In this document: in pieces, positions 15,492-23,845 of the stretch
How the letters are laid out: each line of letters starts with the position of its first letter
How positions within the stretch are numbered: the stretch's first letter is position 1
Source: Streptomyces aquilus
GTDB taxonomy: Bacteria; Actinomycetota; Actinomycetes; Streptomycetales; Streptomycetaceae
Direction: 5' to 3'
Assembly (NCBI RefSeq): GCF_003955715.1
Contig: NZ_CP034463.1
Location: 434,001 to 498,000, forward strand
Length of the DNA: 64,000 nt
The notes under the pieces: model-generated
Database searches by the model: none
The model's input: the letters and a program-made list of their open reading frames with translations, nothing else
Told to the model about the DNA's origin: nothing
Position numbers and translations under genes: made by a program

Positions 15492-16523
15492 TCAGCCCGT
15501 CACCCGCACGCCGAACTGGAACGATCCGATCGTGCTCATCGACTCGTAGCGCACGTAGGCACCCGGGTACGGGGCGTGCAGCACCTGGTTGTTGCCCGCA
15601 TAGAGGCCGACGTGCTCGGTGTTGTTGAAGAAGACCAGGTCACCGGGCTTGAGCGCACTCATCCCGATCCGGGTTCCGTCGTTGACCTGCGTGTAGGTGA
15701 CCCGGGATATGTGCACCCCGGCCTCCGCGTACGCCCACTGCGTCAGGCCGGAGCAGTCGTACGAGTTGGGGCCGGTGCCGCCTCGCGCGTACGGCTTGCC
15801 GATCTGGGAAGCGGCAGCGTTCAGGGCTGCCGCGCCGAAGGGGGAGGCGGCCGCCTCGTTGCCGAGGTCGACGCGCTCCGCCGCCGTGCGGCTGGCACGC
15901 GCCTCGGTGTCCGCGATCTCCTGACGCTCGGCGGCGGTCAGGGAGTTCAGCAGCTTCTGCGCCTTGCTGAGCTTGCCCTGGATCTCCTTCTTCTTCTCGC
16001 CGAGCTGGGTGCGGGTGGTGGCGAGGTCCTTCAGCTTCTCCGTCGCCTCGGCACGCTGCTGGGCCAGCTCACGCTGTTTCGTCTGCACCTTCTTCAGCGA
16101 CTCCAGTTGCTGCGCGGAGAGCGACTCGAGCGTGGACGCCTTGTCGAGGTAGTCGTCCGGGTCGGCGGAGAGCAGCAGCTGGACCGAGGGGTCGATGCCA
16201 CCGGAGCGGTACTGGGCGCTCGCCATCGTTCCCAGCCCTGTGCGCAGTTCGTTGAGCTCGTCCTGCTCGCGGGCGACCTCGTCCTGGATCAGGCCGATCT
16301 CCTTCTGCAGTTTCTCCTGCTTCTCCTTGGCGCCGTCGTACTGGTTGGTGGCTCGCTCCGCCTCCTCGTAGAGCTTGTCGACCTGTGACTTCACCTCGCT
16401 CTTGGTCGGCTTCGGGGCCGCATTGGCGGCCTGCGAGGTGAGAGCCACGGCAGCGGCCGCGGTCGCGGTGAGCACACTCACGCGGGTGCGGCTCTGCGGC
16501 TTGGGTCGGCGGTGAAGCGCCAC
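15492..16523 (-). CDS. Secreted NlpC/P60 peptidoglycan endopeptidase
   Basis: The protein has 343 residues. The signal peptide (VLTATAAAAVALTSQAANAA) is followed by a long coiled coil at about 40-210 (EVKSQVDKLYEEAERATNQY, KEKQEKLQKEIGLIQDEVAR and more) and a C-terminal C40 domain. Catalytic residues are visible: Cys in YDCSGLTQWAY, His in NTEHVGLYAG and a second polar residue in QVLHAPYPGAY. This is the RipA-like architecture of enzymes that cleave D-Glu-meso/LL-DAP stem-peptide bonds, with the coiled coil restraining or positioning the domain. The GTG start at 16523 has GAAGGAG upstream. The 5' region is unusually AT-rich for this genome. Confidence 0.92.
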   Translation of the reverse strand: MALHRRPKPQSRTRVSVLTATAAAAVALTSQAANAAPKPTKSEVKSQVDKLYEEAERATNQYDGAKEKQEKLQKEIGLIQDEVAREQDELNELRTGLGTMASAQYRSGGIDPSVQLLLSADPDDYLDKASTLESLSAQQLESLKKVQTKQRELAQQRAEATEKLKDLATTRTQLGEKKKEIQGKLSKAQKLLNSLTAAERQEIADTEARASRTAAERVDLGNEAAASPFGAAALNAAASQIGKPYARGGTGPNSYDCSGLTQWAYAEAGVHISRVTYTQVNDGTRIGMSALKPGDLVFFNNTEHVGLYAGNNQVLHAPYPGAYVRYESMSTIGSFQFGVRVTG

Positions 16524-16640
16524 GAAGACGAACTCCTTCTTCCTTCACCGCCCACAGGCCAGCCACGTGGACGGCGCCCTGCACGGCCGCTCACGTGGTG
16601 CGAGCGATCATCTGTGCGAGGGTTTCGAGATCTCACCCTA

Positions 16641-16657
16641 GTGATCTTCTTGTAATC
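16641..16657. promoter_or_regulatory. Possible MtrA-type direct repeat upstream of endopeptidase
   Basis: GTGATC and GTAATC are separated by five bases, within an AT-rich stretch about 120-135 bp before the endopeptidase start. MtrA response regulators of actinobacteria bind two GTNACC-like hexamers with this spacing and control cell-wall hydrolase genes. Neither hexamer ends in the CC of the consensus, so the match is partial. Confidence 0.25.
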
Positions 16658-16772
16658 ATTTCAAAGTTTGAAGCGAACAACTTCGGCCACTTTCTTCACT
16701 CTTGGCCTACGCATCATTCACAGGCGGACGCCCCGTTCCCGACGAGGCAGCCGCCGGGAACGGGTGTGACGG

Positions 16773-17453
16773 TCAGAAGTCGTCGGCGCCGTTGCGGAGC
16801 TCGGGGGTCCAGTAGCCGACCAGGGCCTGGGCAGGATCAGCCGCGATGCCGTCGGATCCGGGCGCGGTAACGGCGATGACCGTCGAGTCTCCCTCCAGCG
16901 TGACCGAGAACGCCGACACGGGTTCGTTGTCCTCGTCGGTTCCGCCGTCGGAGACCTTGAGCAGGGCGTAGGCCGGGGCTCCCGCGGACAGCACGACCGG
17001 GGCGGCGGGCTTGCTCTTGGCCACGGCCGGGACGTCCTGCTTGTGGCTCTCCAGGAGCTGGACGTGCGGGAAGCCCGCCAGGCGGCAGGAGTGCCCCGAG
17101 GTGTTCTTCGCGGTGAGGACGAGGTGGGTGTAGGGCGGGCCGTCCTGCTTGGCCGCGGTCACGGTGACGTCGGCGGCGGCGCACGCCGGCGTGGAGGTGC
17201 TCGCCTGCCGGCCGTTCGAGTCGTCAGAGGTGCCGGAGTCGGCCGGTCCCGAGGGCTTGCCCGACCCGGTCGAACCGGCCGAGTCCGCGGTCGCGGCCGG
17301 TGCGGACGCGCCTGCCGTCGCCGTCGCCGTGGCTGAAGTGGGAGGTGTGGCCGCCGCGTTGTCGTCCTCGCCGCCCTGGCAGGCGGTGAGCGAAAGGGCC
17401 AGTGCCGTGCCGGCGACGGCCAGCATCGTGGAGCGGGTGAAGACAGCGGTCAT
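16773..17453 (-). CDS. DUF4232 domain lipoprotein
   Basis: The protein has 226 residues. The N-terminus (MLAVAGTALALSLTAC) is a lipoprotein signal with an LTAC lipobox. A Thr/Ala/Ser-rich linker follows to about residue 95, then the DUF4232 domain: CAAADVTVTAAKQDGPPYTH, LVLTAKNTSGHSCRLAGFPH and a C-terminal beta-rich part, with two Cys that may form a disulfide. DUF4232 proteins are cell-surface proteins of unknown function. The start at 17453 is chosen because GGGGGAA precedes it and the signal peptide begins there. It is divergent from the NB-ARC regulator. Confidence 0.85.
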   Translation of the reverse strand: MTAVFTRSTMLAVAGTALALSLTACQGGEDDNAAATPPTSATATATAGASAPAATADSAGSTGSGKPSGPADSGTSDDSNGRQASTSTPACAAADVTVTAAKQDGPPYTHLVLTAKNTSGHSCRLAGFPHVQLLESHKQDVPAVAKSKPAAPVVLSAGAPAYALLKVSDGGTDEDNEPVSAFSVTLEGDSTVIAVTAPGSDGIAADPAQALVGYWTPELRNGADDF

Positions 17454-17634
17454 GATGGGTTCCCCCGTGAAGTGGTGCAGAGACACCGGCCTGTTGCCGG
17501 TGGCCGGAACGATCGGTCGGGTGTGACACGTGCGGCGGTCCGCCCATTCCCTGACACGAGCTCGGGCGGACTGCGACGCCGTTCGCGTCGGGCCCCAGTC
17601 GATCACCGCGAAACCCTCGCCACCAGGCGGTTCT

Positions 17635-17670
17635 CCCGGCAGAAGTACCGTCCGTCATACTTCTGCCGGG
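17635..17670. promoter_or_regulatory. 13-bp inverted repeat before NB-ARC regulator
   Basis: CCCGGCAGAAGTA (17635-17647) and its exact complement (17658-17670) flank ten bases, 40 bp before the regulator's GTG and 181 bp before the divergent lipoprotein start. It may be an autoregulatory operator or a leader hairpin. Its AGAAGTA/TACTTCT core resembles the repeat at 41306-41329. Confidence 0.5.
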
Positions 17671-17710
17671 GGCTCGCACAGGGAGAGCCGGACGATCGGG
17701 GATCTCAGCG

Positions 17711-20062
17711 GTGCGCGGTGCCATGCCGGCCGGCGACGAATTCAGGCAGCGACTGCGACACTTCCGGACCCGTGCCGGGCTCAGCCAGGAGGCGCTCTCC
17801 GAGGCGGCCGGGGTCAGCGTCAGGGCCCTGGCCGACATGGAACGCGGGCGCACGCTCGGGCCGCAGCGCCGCACGGTCCAGGCACTCGCCGAGGCACTGA
17901 AGCTGGACGACGACGAGGCGGCGGATCTGGAGAAGTCCGCCGCACTGGGGCGACCACGTCCGCGCGCCGCCACCGCTCCCGCTGGGCCGAACATACTGGC
18001 CCTGCCGCGCGACATCCGGGACTTCACCGCACGGGGCCCGGCACTCGCGCGGCTGCTGGAGCTGGCAGCGACCCTCGACGACGGGAAACCGGGCGGCGAC
18101 GAGCCCGCGGAACCGACGGCGGTCTCCCCGGTTTCCGTGATCACTGGTCAACCCGGGCTGGGCAAGACGGCCTTCGCCGTCCACGCCGCGCATCGCCTTG
18201 CCCCGCGCTTCCCCGACGGACAGTTCGCCCTGGACCTGCGCGGCATGGACGCCGAGCCGACACCGCCCAGGGACGCGCTGGCCCGGCTCCTCGCCGCGTC
18301 GGGCATCACCGACGCCGCGATACCCAACGGTCTCGACGAGCGCGCCGCCCTGTGGCGGTCACTGCTGAGTGAGCGCCGGGTGCTCCTGCTGCTCGACAAC
18401 GCCGTCGACGAGGACCAGGTCCGCCCCCTGCTGCCCGGTTCCGGGCCGTCACTGACGCTGGTCACCAGCCGCAACTCCCTGGCGGGCCTGGACTCCGTCC
18501 ACCGCACCGATCTGGCACTGCTGCGTCGCGAGGAGGCCGTGGAACTCCTGACCCGTATCCTCGGCCCGGAACGCGTCCTGGCCGAGGCCCAGGCCGCCCG
18601 TGACCTCGCCGACCTGTGCGGGCACCTGCCGCTGGCGGTCCGCATCGCCGGACAACGCCTCCTCAGCCGGCCGCACGAACGCCTCACCAAACTCGTCACC
18701 CGCCTGGCCGCCGAAGGACGCCGCCTCGACGGGCTCCAGGCCGGCAGCCTGCGGGTGCGTGCCGCGTTCGCCCTCTCCTACCGTCAACTCCCGCCCGTCA
18801 CACGGACCTTCCTGCGCCGCGCCGCGCTGGCCGAAGGCCCTGACTTCAGCCCTGAGACCGGTGCCCTGCTGGCCAACCTCTCCTTCGACGCGGCCGTCGA
18901 CTGCGCCGAGGAACTCACCGACGCCGGGCTGCTCCAGAGCGACGCCGTCGCCGAGCGGTACCGCTTTCACGATCTGCTCAGGCTCTACGCCCTCGAACAG
19001 ACCGAGTCGGAGGACCGTCCCGACATCCGCGACGCCGCCCTCGACCGTACGGCGCGCTGGATGCTCGAACGGGCCACCGCCGCCGCGCTCCACTACGAGG
19101 TCCACCAGGAGCGGACCACACCCGCCCAAGACCCCGATCCCGACACGGCACCGGTCGGCAAGAGCGAGGCACGGCGGTGGCTGGAGGCCGAGCGTGCGCA
19201 GTGGCTGGCCGCGCTGCACCGGGCGCACCGATCCGGCTGGCACCAGGAGGTCCTCGACACCGCGCAGGCCATGCACTGGTTCTCCGACATGACCCAGCAC
19301 TGGGAGCAGTGGGTGGAGGTGTTCACCTGCGCCACCGACTCGGCACGCGCACTGGGCGACCGCCGACAAGAAGCGGTCCACCTCAACTACCTCGCCTGGG
19401 CCCACAACCTCTGTGCGCACAACCCGGAGGCCGCCCTGACCGCGGCCGACGCCGCACTGGAGGCCGCCCGTGAGTGCGGGGACGGGCTTCAGGAAGGCTG
19501 GGCGCTCGGCTACGGCGCAGGCGCCCTCCACCGGCAGGGCAGGGCCGAGGACGCGCACGACCGACTGCGGGAGTCGGCCCGCCGCCTCGCGGCGCTGGAC
19601 GCCCCCGAGGCCCGGCCGGCCGAGCTGACCATCCTCAACACCCTGGGCAACCTGCTGCGGCACACCGGCCGGGCGGCCGAGGCGCTGGAGATCCATCGCC
19701 GCAGCGAGCGGATCTGCCGGACGGGGTTTCCCGGCCGCTCGGACGAGCTGGTGAGCCTGTATCACGCGGTGGCCCGGCAGCAGATCGGCAACGACCTGGT
19801 GGCCCTGGAGCGCTGGCACCAGGCCGAAGCGCCACTGCGCCAGGCACTCGCCGACTTCGAGGCGGCACACATGCCCATCTGGGCCGAGCAGGCCCGCCTG
19901 GACCTGGGGCGTGCGCTCAGTGGCATCGGGCACCCCGAGGCCCGGCAGACGCTGCTCACCGCCCGGGACTCTCTCGCGGCGCTGAACAGCCCGCTGCACG
20001 TCGAGGCCACGGCTGCACTGGCTGCCCTCGACACCCACGAGGGGGCCTCCGCCGCCGGCTGA
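17711..20062 (+). CDS. XRE-NB-ARC-TPR transcriptional regulator (STAND ATPase)
   Basis: The protein has 783 residues. Residues 12-66 are an XRE/Cro HTH (LRHFRTRAGLSQEALSEAAG, VSVRALADMERGRTLGPQ). The P-loop GQPGLGKT lies at 146-153, followed by a Walker B strand (RRVLLLLDNAVDEDQV), a sensor (LTLVTSRNSL) and GHLPLAVRIAG, which is the GLPLA motif of NB-ARC ATPases. From about 520 to the end it has TPR-like helices (AHNPEAALTAADAALEAARE, HTGRAAEALEIHRRSE). Such Streptomyces proteins are nucleotide-switched regulators of secondary metabolism or of neighbouring genes. The GTG at 17711 or the ATG four codons later may be the start. Confidence 0.88.
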   Translation: MRGAMPAGDEFRQRLRHFRTRAGLSQEALSEAAGVSVRALADMERGRTLGPQRRTVQALAEALKLDDDEAADLEKSAALGRPRPRAATAPAGPNILALPRDIRDFTARGPALARLLELAATLDDGKPGGDEPAEPTAVSPVSVITGQPGLGKTAFAVHAAHRLAPRFPDGQFALDLRGMDAEPTPPRDALARLLAASGITDAAIPNGLDERAALWRSLLSERRVLLLLDNAVDEDQVRPLLPGSGPSLTLVTSRNSLAGLDSVHRTDLALLRREEAVELLTRILGPERVLAEAQAARDLADLCGHLPLAVRIAGQRLLSRPHERLTKLVTRLAAEGRRLDGLQAGSLRVRAAFALSYRQLPPVTRTFLRRAALAEGPDFSPETGALLANLSFDAAVDCAEELTDAGLLQSDAVAERYRFHDLLRLYALEQTESEDRPDIRDAALDRTARWMLERATAAALHYEVHQERTTPAQDPDPDTAPVGKSEARRWLEAERAQWLAALHRAHRSGWHQEVLDTAQAMHWFSDMTQHWEQWVEVFTCATDSARALGDRRQEAVHLNYLAWAHNLCAHNPEAALTAADAALEAARECGDGLQEGWALGYGAGALHRQGRAEDAHDRLRESARRLAALDAPEARPAELTILNTLGNLLRHTGRAAEALEIHRRSERICRTGFPGRSDELVSLYHAVARQQIGNDLVALERWHQAEAPLRQALADFEAAHMPIWAEQARLDLGRALSGIGHPEARQTLLTARDSLAALNSPLHVEATAALAALDTHEGASAAG

Positions 20063-20394
20063 TGGGCGCGGCCTCCTTCTCCGTGGTCTTCGCGGAACGC
20101 GTGGCGCTGGGAGTCGTCCTGGGGCCGGTTCCGGTATGGGCCCATGAAGTCGCGGCGAGGTGGGGCCGGATGACTTCACCTCGTATTTGGTTCCACCGGG
20201 TTCCCTGTCTTGCTCCTGGAGGGGCCCCGCTGATCGCCAGACCTTGAGGTCTCGGAGCCGAACGGCTCTCGGACTGCTGTGGCAGGAAGCGGCCCCCGCT
20301 GCGAGCCATCGGTCGGCGTCGCCTGTGGCCAGGTCGTGGTCTCGCCGGCGCGGCAGAAGCCGGGGACCTCCCCTTGACGGCGGTCCGGAGCAGG
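20063..20394. other. Intergenic, no gene recognised
   Basis: This gap lies between the convergent NB-ARC and SDR genes. A small hairpin, GAGCCG-AA-CGGCTC, lies near 20258 and could serve as a terminator. Translations in several frames run without stops but lack recognisable motifs; an old insertion-sequence border cannot be excluded. Confidence 0.45.
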
Positions 20395-21216
20395 TCAGTG
20401 ACCAGGCCGCGAGCGCATCTGCCACTGGGTCATCGCACCGAAGGCGAGAACGTTGGCTCGGCGGGTGGTGAAGCGCGAGGTCAGGGTCATCACCCAGTTG
20501 AAGGCGCCGGAGACGACGCTGGGCGGCGGGTTGCGCCGGTCCAGCGTGCGCAGCGCGGTGGTGACCACCTGACTCGGCGTCTGCAACCGGACACCGCGGG
20601 CCATGTCGTCGGAGCCGGCCGCGTCGAAGAACTCGGTGCGGGTCGGGCCCGGGGAGAGCGCGAGCACCCGCAGGCCGGTCCCCCGCGATTCCTGCCACAG
20701 CGCCTCGGTGAAACTCAGCACGAAGGCCTTGGTCGCCCCGTAGACCGCGGCATTGGGCCACGGCTGGTACCCGAGAGAGCTGGCGACGTTGACGAGGACA
20801 CCGGTCAACTGGCCGATGAACGCCCTGGTGACGTCGACCAGGCTGGCCACGTTCAGGCCGATCTCCTGCTGGACCCGTGCCGCGTCCTCCTGGCGGAACG
20901 GACTGTGGGTGCCGAAACCGGCGTTGTTGACGAGGCTGGTGACGGTGATCCCACGCCGGGCCACCTCTCTGGCCAGCGCATCGCCCGCGGCAGCCACCGT
21001 GAGGTCGAACGGCACCACCGTGACGGTGACCTGGTGCTTCGCGGACAGCTCGTCGGCCAGGGCCTGAAGCCGGTCCGCGCGTCGGGCGACCAGCACGAGG
21101 TCCGAGCCGCGCGCGGCGAACTGGCGGGCGAACTCCGCGCCGAGTCCGGCACTCGCCCCGGTGATCAATGTGGTCTGGGTGCGGTAGTCGATCTTCTTCA
21201 TGGCAGTCAGGGACAC
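20395..21216 (-). CDS. Short-chain dehydrogenase/reductase
   Basis: The 273-residue classical SDR has TTLITGASAGLGAEFARQFA (TGxxxGxG), VARRADRL (NADPH-type basic residues after strand 2), NNAGFG, and the catalytic Ser-Tyr-Lys in VASSLGYQPWPNAAVYGATKAF. It belongs with DltE/YqjQ-type SDRs of about 260 residues. A C-terminal extension (NWVMTLTSRFTTRRANVLAF) is mildly hydrophobic. The substrate is unknown. The GTG at 21216 has GAGGG upstream; an ATG five codons later is an alternative. No dedicated regulator adjoins it. Confidence 0.87.
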   Translation of the reverse strand: MSLTAMKKIDYRTQTTLITGASAGLGAEFARQFAARGSDLVLVARRADRLQALADELSAKHQVTVTVVPFDLTVAAAGDALAREVARRGITVTSLVNNAGFGTHSPFRQEDAARVQQEIGLNVASLVDVTRAFIGQLTGVLVNVASSLGYQPWPNAAVYGATKAFVLSFTEALWQESRGTGLRVLALSPGPTRTEFFDAAGSDDMARGVRLQTPSQVVTTALRTLDRRNPPPSVVSGAFNWVMTLTSRFTTRRANVLAFGAMTQWQMRSRPGH

Positions 21217-21404
21217 GGTGCCCTCGCGGGTACCTCCTCCCCTGCTCCTTTCAATCCTTGCGACGGTCGGCGACCGTCATCGAGTGCTCATCTGTGGCAG
21301 GCCTCCTTGCGGAGGTGTGCGCCTCGGCCATGCCCTGGCCGCTGCACGGGCGGCCGCACTTGTGTGGAGGTGCTGAGGGGCGGCGGGCGCCGGCGCTGTT
21401 TCCT

Positions 21405-22832
21405 TCACCGCAGGAGGAAGTTGAGGAGGGTTTCGGTGCGCTTGTTGAAGGGGGCGCGCAGCAGCCGGGTGGCGTTCCAGCGTCCTTGTACGTAGATGCC
21501 CTTGGGGTGGCTGAGGGTGCGGAAGCCTTCGATGCCGTGGTACTTGCCCATCCCGCTGGCGCCGACGCCGCCGAAGGGGAGGTCGTCCTGCGCGACGTGC
21601 ATGACCGTGCCGTTGACGGTGACGTTGCCGGAGGTCGTGCGGTCAAGGACCTTGCGCCGCTCGGGGCCGTTGTCGCCGAAGTAGTAGAGCGCGAGCGGGC
21701 GCGGCCGTGCGTTGACGTAGTCGACGGCGTCGTCGATGTCGCGGTAACCGAAGACCGGCAGGATGGGGCCGAAGATCTCCTCGTGGGCGATGCGCATGTC
21801 GTCGGTGACGCCGAGCACGACGGTCGGTGCGAGGGTGTGCGGGCGGCGGGCCGCGTCGCCCGGCCGGTGTCCGACCTCGATGATCCGCGCCCCGTGAGCC
21901 CGGGCGTCGTCTATCAGGTCGGTGAGGATCCCGTACTGCTTGTCGTCGATGATCGAGGTGTAGTCGTCGCCGGTGGGGCCGTCGGGGTAGGCAGTCTTCA
22001 CCAGCCTGTCGTAGGCGGCGATGAAGGCGTCGATCTCGGATTCGTGCACCAAGGCGTAGTCGGGGGCGATGCAGGTCTGCCCGCCGCTGAGAAGCTTGCC
22101 GAAGACGATGTCGGACACGACCTGGTCGCGGACGTGTCCCTTGGCCACGATGGTCGGGGACTTACCTCCGAGCTCCAGCGTGACGGGGACGAGGTGGTCA
22201 CTGGCCGCCTTCATCACGGCCCGACCGACCTCGGTGCTGCCGGTGAAGACGAGATGGTCGAACGGCAGGGAGGAGAACGCGGAGCCGTCACCGCTGACCA
22301 TCGTGACCTGCTCCGGCGGGAAGAGTTCGCTCAGCATCGACGCGAGCACCGCGTTCGTGGCCGGCGTCAGCTTCGACGGCTTGAGCATCACGCGATTGCC
22401 GGCCGCGATCGCGGTGACCACGGGCATCAGCGACAGATTGACCGGATAGTTCCACGGCGAGATGACGCCCACCACGCCGAGCGGCTGGTACTCGATGCGG
22501 TTGCTGCCGAAACGCAACAGCAGCTCGATGTGGCGGTGGGTCGGGCGCATGAACCGGCGAAGGTTGCGGTGCAGGTAGTCGATGCCCTGCACGACGCCCA
22601 CGACCTCCATCAGCGCGCTCTCGTGCCGCGAGCGATGTCCGAAGTCGGCGTTGATCGCCTCCTCGATGTCGCCGCGCCGGGCTATCAGTGCCTTCTTGAA
22701 CCTGGCCAGATCGCTGCGCCGGGCGTCCAGGGAGGGCGCTCCGTCGCGGAGGTAGGCGGCGCGCTGGGTCTGGAGGATGTGCTGGAAGCGCTCCGCGTCG
22801 GTGGGCTGAGTGGTGACGTCGGTGAGGGTCAT
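21405..22832 (-). CDS. Aldehyde dehydrogenase, coniferyl-aldehyde-dehydrogenase-like
   Basis: The protein has 475 residues. Motifs of the ALDH superfamily are in place: ISPWNYP (Asn128), FTGSTEVGRAVM, VTLELGGKSP (general base Glu220) and GGQTCIAPDY (nucleophile Cys254). The GGQTCIAPDY variant and overall length are characteristic of coniferyl/medium-chain aliphatic aldehyde dehydrogenases (CalB group), which oxidise aldehydes to acids with NAD(P). It is divergent from a TetR gene across an interval with a 15-bp palindrome, so it is the likely target of that repressor. A 14-residue reading frame precedes it by 11 bases. Confidence 0.88.
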   Translation of the reverse strand: MTLTDVTTQPTDAERFQHILQTQRAAYLRDGAPSLDARRSDLARFKKALIARRGDIEEAINADFGHRSRHESALMEVVGVVQGIDYLHRNLRRFMRPTHRHIELLLRFGSNRIEYQPLGVVGVISPWNYPVNLSLMPVVTAIAAGNRVMLKPSKLTPATNAVLASMLSELFPPEQVTMVSGDGSAFSSLPFDHLVFTGSTEVGRAVMKAASDHLVPVTLELGGKSPTIVAKGHVRDQVVSDIVFGKLLSGGQTCIAPDYALVHESEIDAFIAAYDRLVKTAYPDGPTGDDYTSIIDDKQYGILTDLIDDARAHGARIIEVGHRPGDAARRPHTLAPTVVLGVTDDMRIAHEEIFGPILPVFGYRDIDDAVDYVNARPRPLALYYFGDNGPERRKVLDRTTSGNVTVNGTVMHVAQDDLPFGGVGASGMGKYHGIEGFRTLSHPKGIYVQGRWNATRLLRAPFNKRTETLLNFLLR

Positions 22833-22843
22833 GACGGCGTTCC

Positions 22844-22888
22844 TTAGCGGTTGATGAGGGCGGCGGGGACGGAGTCGACGTCGCTCAT
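22844..22888 (-). CDS. Possible 14-residue leader peptide
   Basis: ATG (22886-22888) opens MSDVDSVPAALINR and stops with TAA 11 bases before the aldehyde dehydrogenase ATG. The reading frame has host-like codons. The Shine-Dalgarno sequence is weak (GGGTG), so it may be fortuitous, or it may couple translation of the dehydrogenase. No run of one regulatory amino acid is present, so classical attenuation is unlikely. Confidence 0.3.
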   Translation of the reverse strand: MSDVDSVPAALINR

Positions 22889-22910
22889 GACATTCACCCT
22901 ACGCACTGTT

Positions 22911-22925
22911 TTGCACTGAGTGCAA
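22911..22925. promoter_or_regulatory. Probable TetR operator (TTGCACT-G-AGTGCAA)
   Basis: Seven-bp arms flank one base, between the divergent aldehyde dehydrogenase (start 22832) and tetR (start 22962). GCACTG at 22903 and TGCATTAAGT at 22931 look like flanking partial half-sites. Position and symmetry suggest the operator of the adjacent TetR protein. Confidence 0.65.
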
Positions 22926-22961
22926 GTAGATGCATTAAGTGAGACGAAGTACCATCGGTGC

Positions 22962-23552
22962 ATGACTCGGAAACCCGCCCCCATCCGGGAACAGACCCGG
23001 TCCGTGGTGCGATCGCTGCTCGCCCAGACCGCCATCGAGCTGTTCGCCGCCAAAGGCTTCGGCAACACGACCCTCGACGAGGTCGCCGCCGCAGCGGGCG
23101 TCTCCCGGCGGACCCTGTTCAACTACTTCCGCAACAAGGAAGACCTCGCGCTCAGCGGCCTGGACGAACAGGGCGAACTGATCGCCGCGCGCCTCGCCGA
23201 GCGGCCGGCCGACGAGGACGCCTGGACGGCGCTGCGCGCGGCGTTCCAGGTGCTCGAGGAGATCGACATAACAGCCGAGGGGCGCCTTGAGTTCATCTCC
23301 CTGCTGTTCGGCAACGACTCCCTACGCGCCGGACACGCCGAGAAGCAAGGCCGCTGGCAGGACCTGTTCGCACCACTGATCGAGCCGCGACTGCCCGACT
23401 CCGACCGCCGCACCCTGCAAGCCCGCGCGATCGCAGCCGCGGCGATCGTCTGCATGCAGGCAGCCAACGAGGAATGGGTACGCCTGGGCGGACAGGTCGA
23501 CATGTTCGACCTCTACGACACCGCCGTACAGGCCATCCGCCGCCCGATCTGA
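22962..23552 (+). CDS. TetR family transcriptional regulator
   Basis: The protein has 196 residues. The HTH occupies about 12-60: LLAQTAIELFAAKGFGNTTL, VAAAAGVSRRTLFNYFRNKE, with the typical TLFNYF recognition helix. The C-terminal domain is all-helical, with IVCMQAANEEWVRLGG near the end, as in MftR-like TetR proteins. It probably represses the divergent aldehyde dehydrogenase and itself and releases DNA on binding an aldehyde or related ligand; the ligand is an inference. The ATG at 22962 fits the start of the family. Confidence 0.87.
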   Translation: MTRKPAPIREQTRSVVRSLLAQTAIELFAAKGFGNTTLDEVAAAAGVSRRTLFNYFRNKEDLALSGLDEQGELIAARLAERPADEDAWTALRAAFQVLEEIDITAEGRLEFISLLFGNDSLRAGHAEKQGRWQDLFAPLIEPRLPDSDRRTLQARAIAAAAIVCMQAANEEWVRLGGQVDMFDLYDTAVQAIRRPI

Positions 23553-23575
23553 AACGTCAACAGGCCCTGACGACC

Positions 23576-23845
23576 TCAGGCGAAGTCTGCCGCCGTGATG
23601 CCGTCGGGATGTCCGGGCGGCCACTCCACGAGCTCGATCCGGTAGCCGTCCGGGTCGGCCGGTGCGGCGTCGGGGCGGTGCACCAGTTTCAGCGAGGCCG
23701 CCGGTTCGCCGGGGAAGGTGAGGAGGACGAGGCGAGCCCCGCCGCCGAGTTCGACCCGGCCCAGTTCGGCATAGCCCAGGGCCGTGTAGAACGCCGGCGA
23801 GCGGGCGAGGTCGCTGACGCGGTAGGAGACGAAGAGCGTCTTCAC
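23576..23845 (-). CDS. VOC (glyoxalase-like) protein with internal deletion
   Basis: The protein has 89 residues. The N-terminus (MKTLFVSYRVSDLARSPAFY, then LVLLTFPGEPA and LKLVHRP) and the C-terminus (DPDGYRIELVEWPPGHPDGI) match the two ends of lactoylglutathione-lyase-like VOC proteins, normally about 130 residues. The middle 40-odd residues, which hold the second half of the first beta-alpha-beta unit and its metal ligand, are missing in frame at the AAPADPDG junction. The frame stays open, but a folded active enzyme is unlikely. The GTG start overlaps the preceding stop by four bases (GTGA). Confidence 0.7.
   Translation of the reverse strand: MKTLFVSYRVSDLARSPAFYTALGYAELGRVELGGGARLVLLTFPGEPAASLKLVHRPDAAPADPDGYRIELVEWPPGHPDGITAADFA

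Noticed and set aside
16524..16772. Possible ydaO (c-di-AMP) riboswitch before the NlpC/P60 gene
   Set aside because: Such switches precede cell-wall hydrolase genes in Streptomyces, so the leader was read for their conserved core, but the expected G-rich and pseudo-symmetric segments were not found.
17711..20062. Anti-phage STAND (Avs-like) system
   Set aside because: The protein has an XRE HTH at the N-terminus and no nuclease, TIR or other effector domain, and no defence genes adjoin it. A regulator fits better.
18449..20761. 770-codon minus-strand frame
   Set aside because: It lies opposite the NB-ARC regulator and is explained by high GC content; the plus-strand protein has clear domains.
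20395..20761. C-terminal part of a second minus-strand gene overlapping the SDR
   Set aside because: The frame is the continuation of the antisense frame of the NB-ARC gene; the SDR frame has all catalytic motifs.
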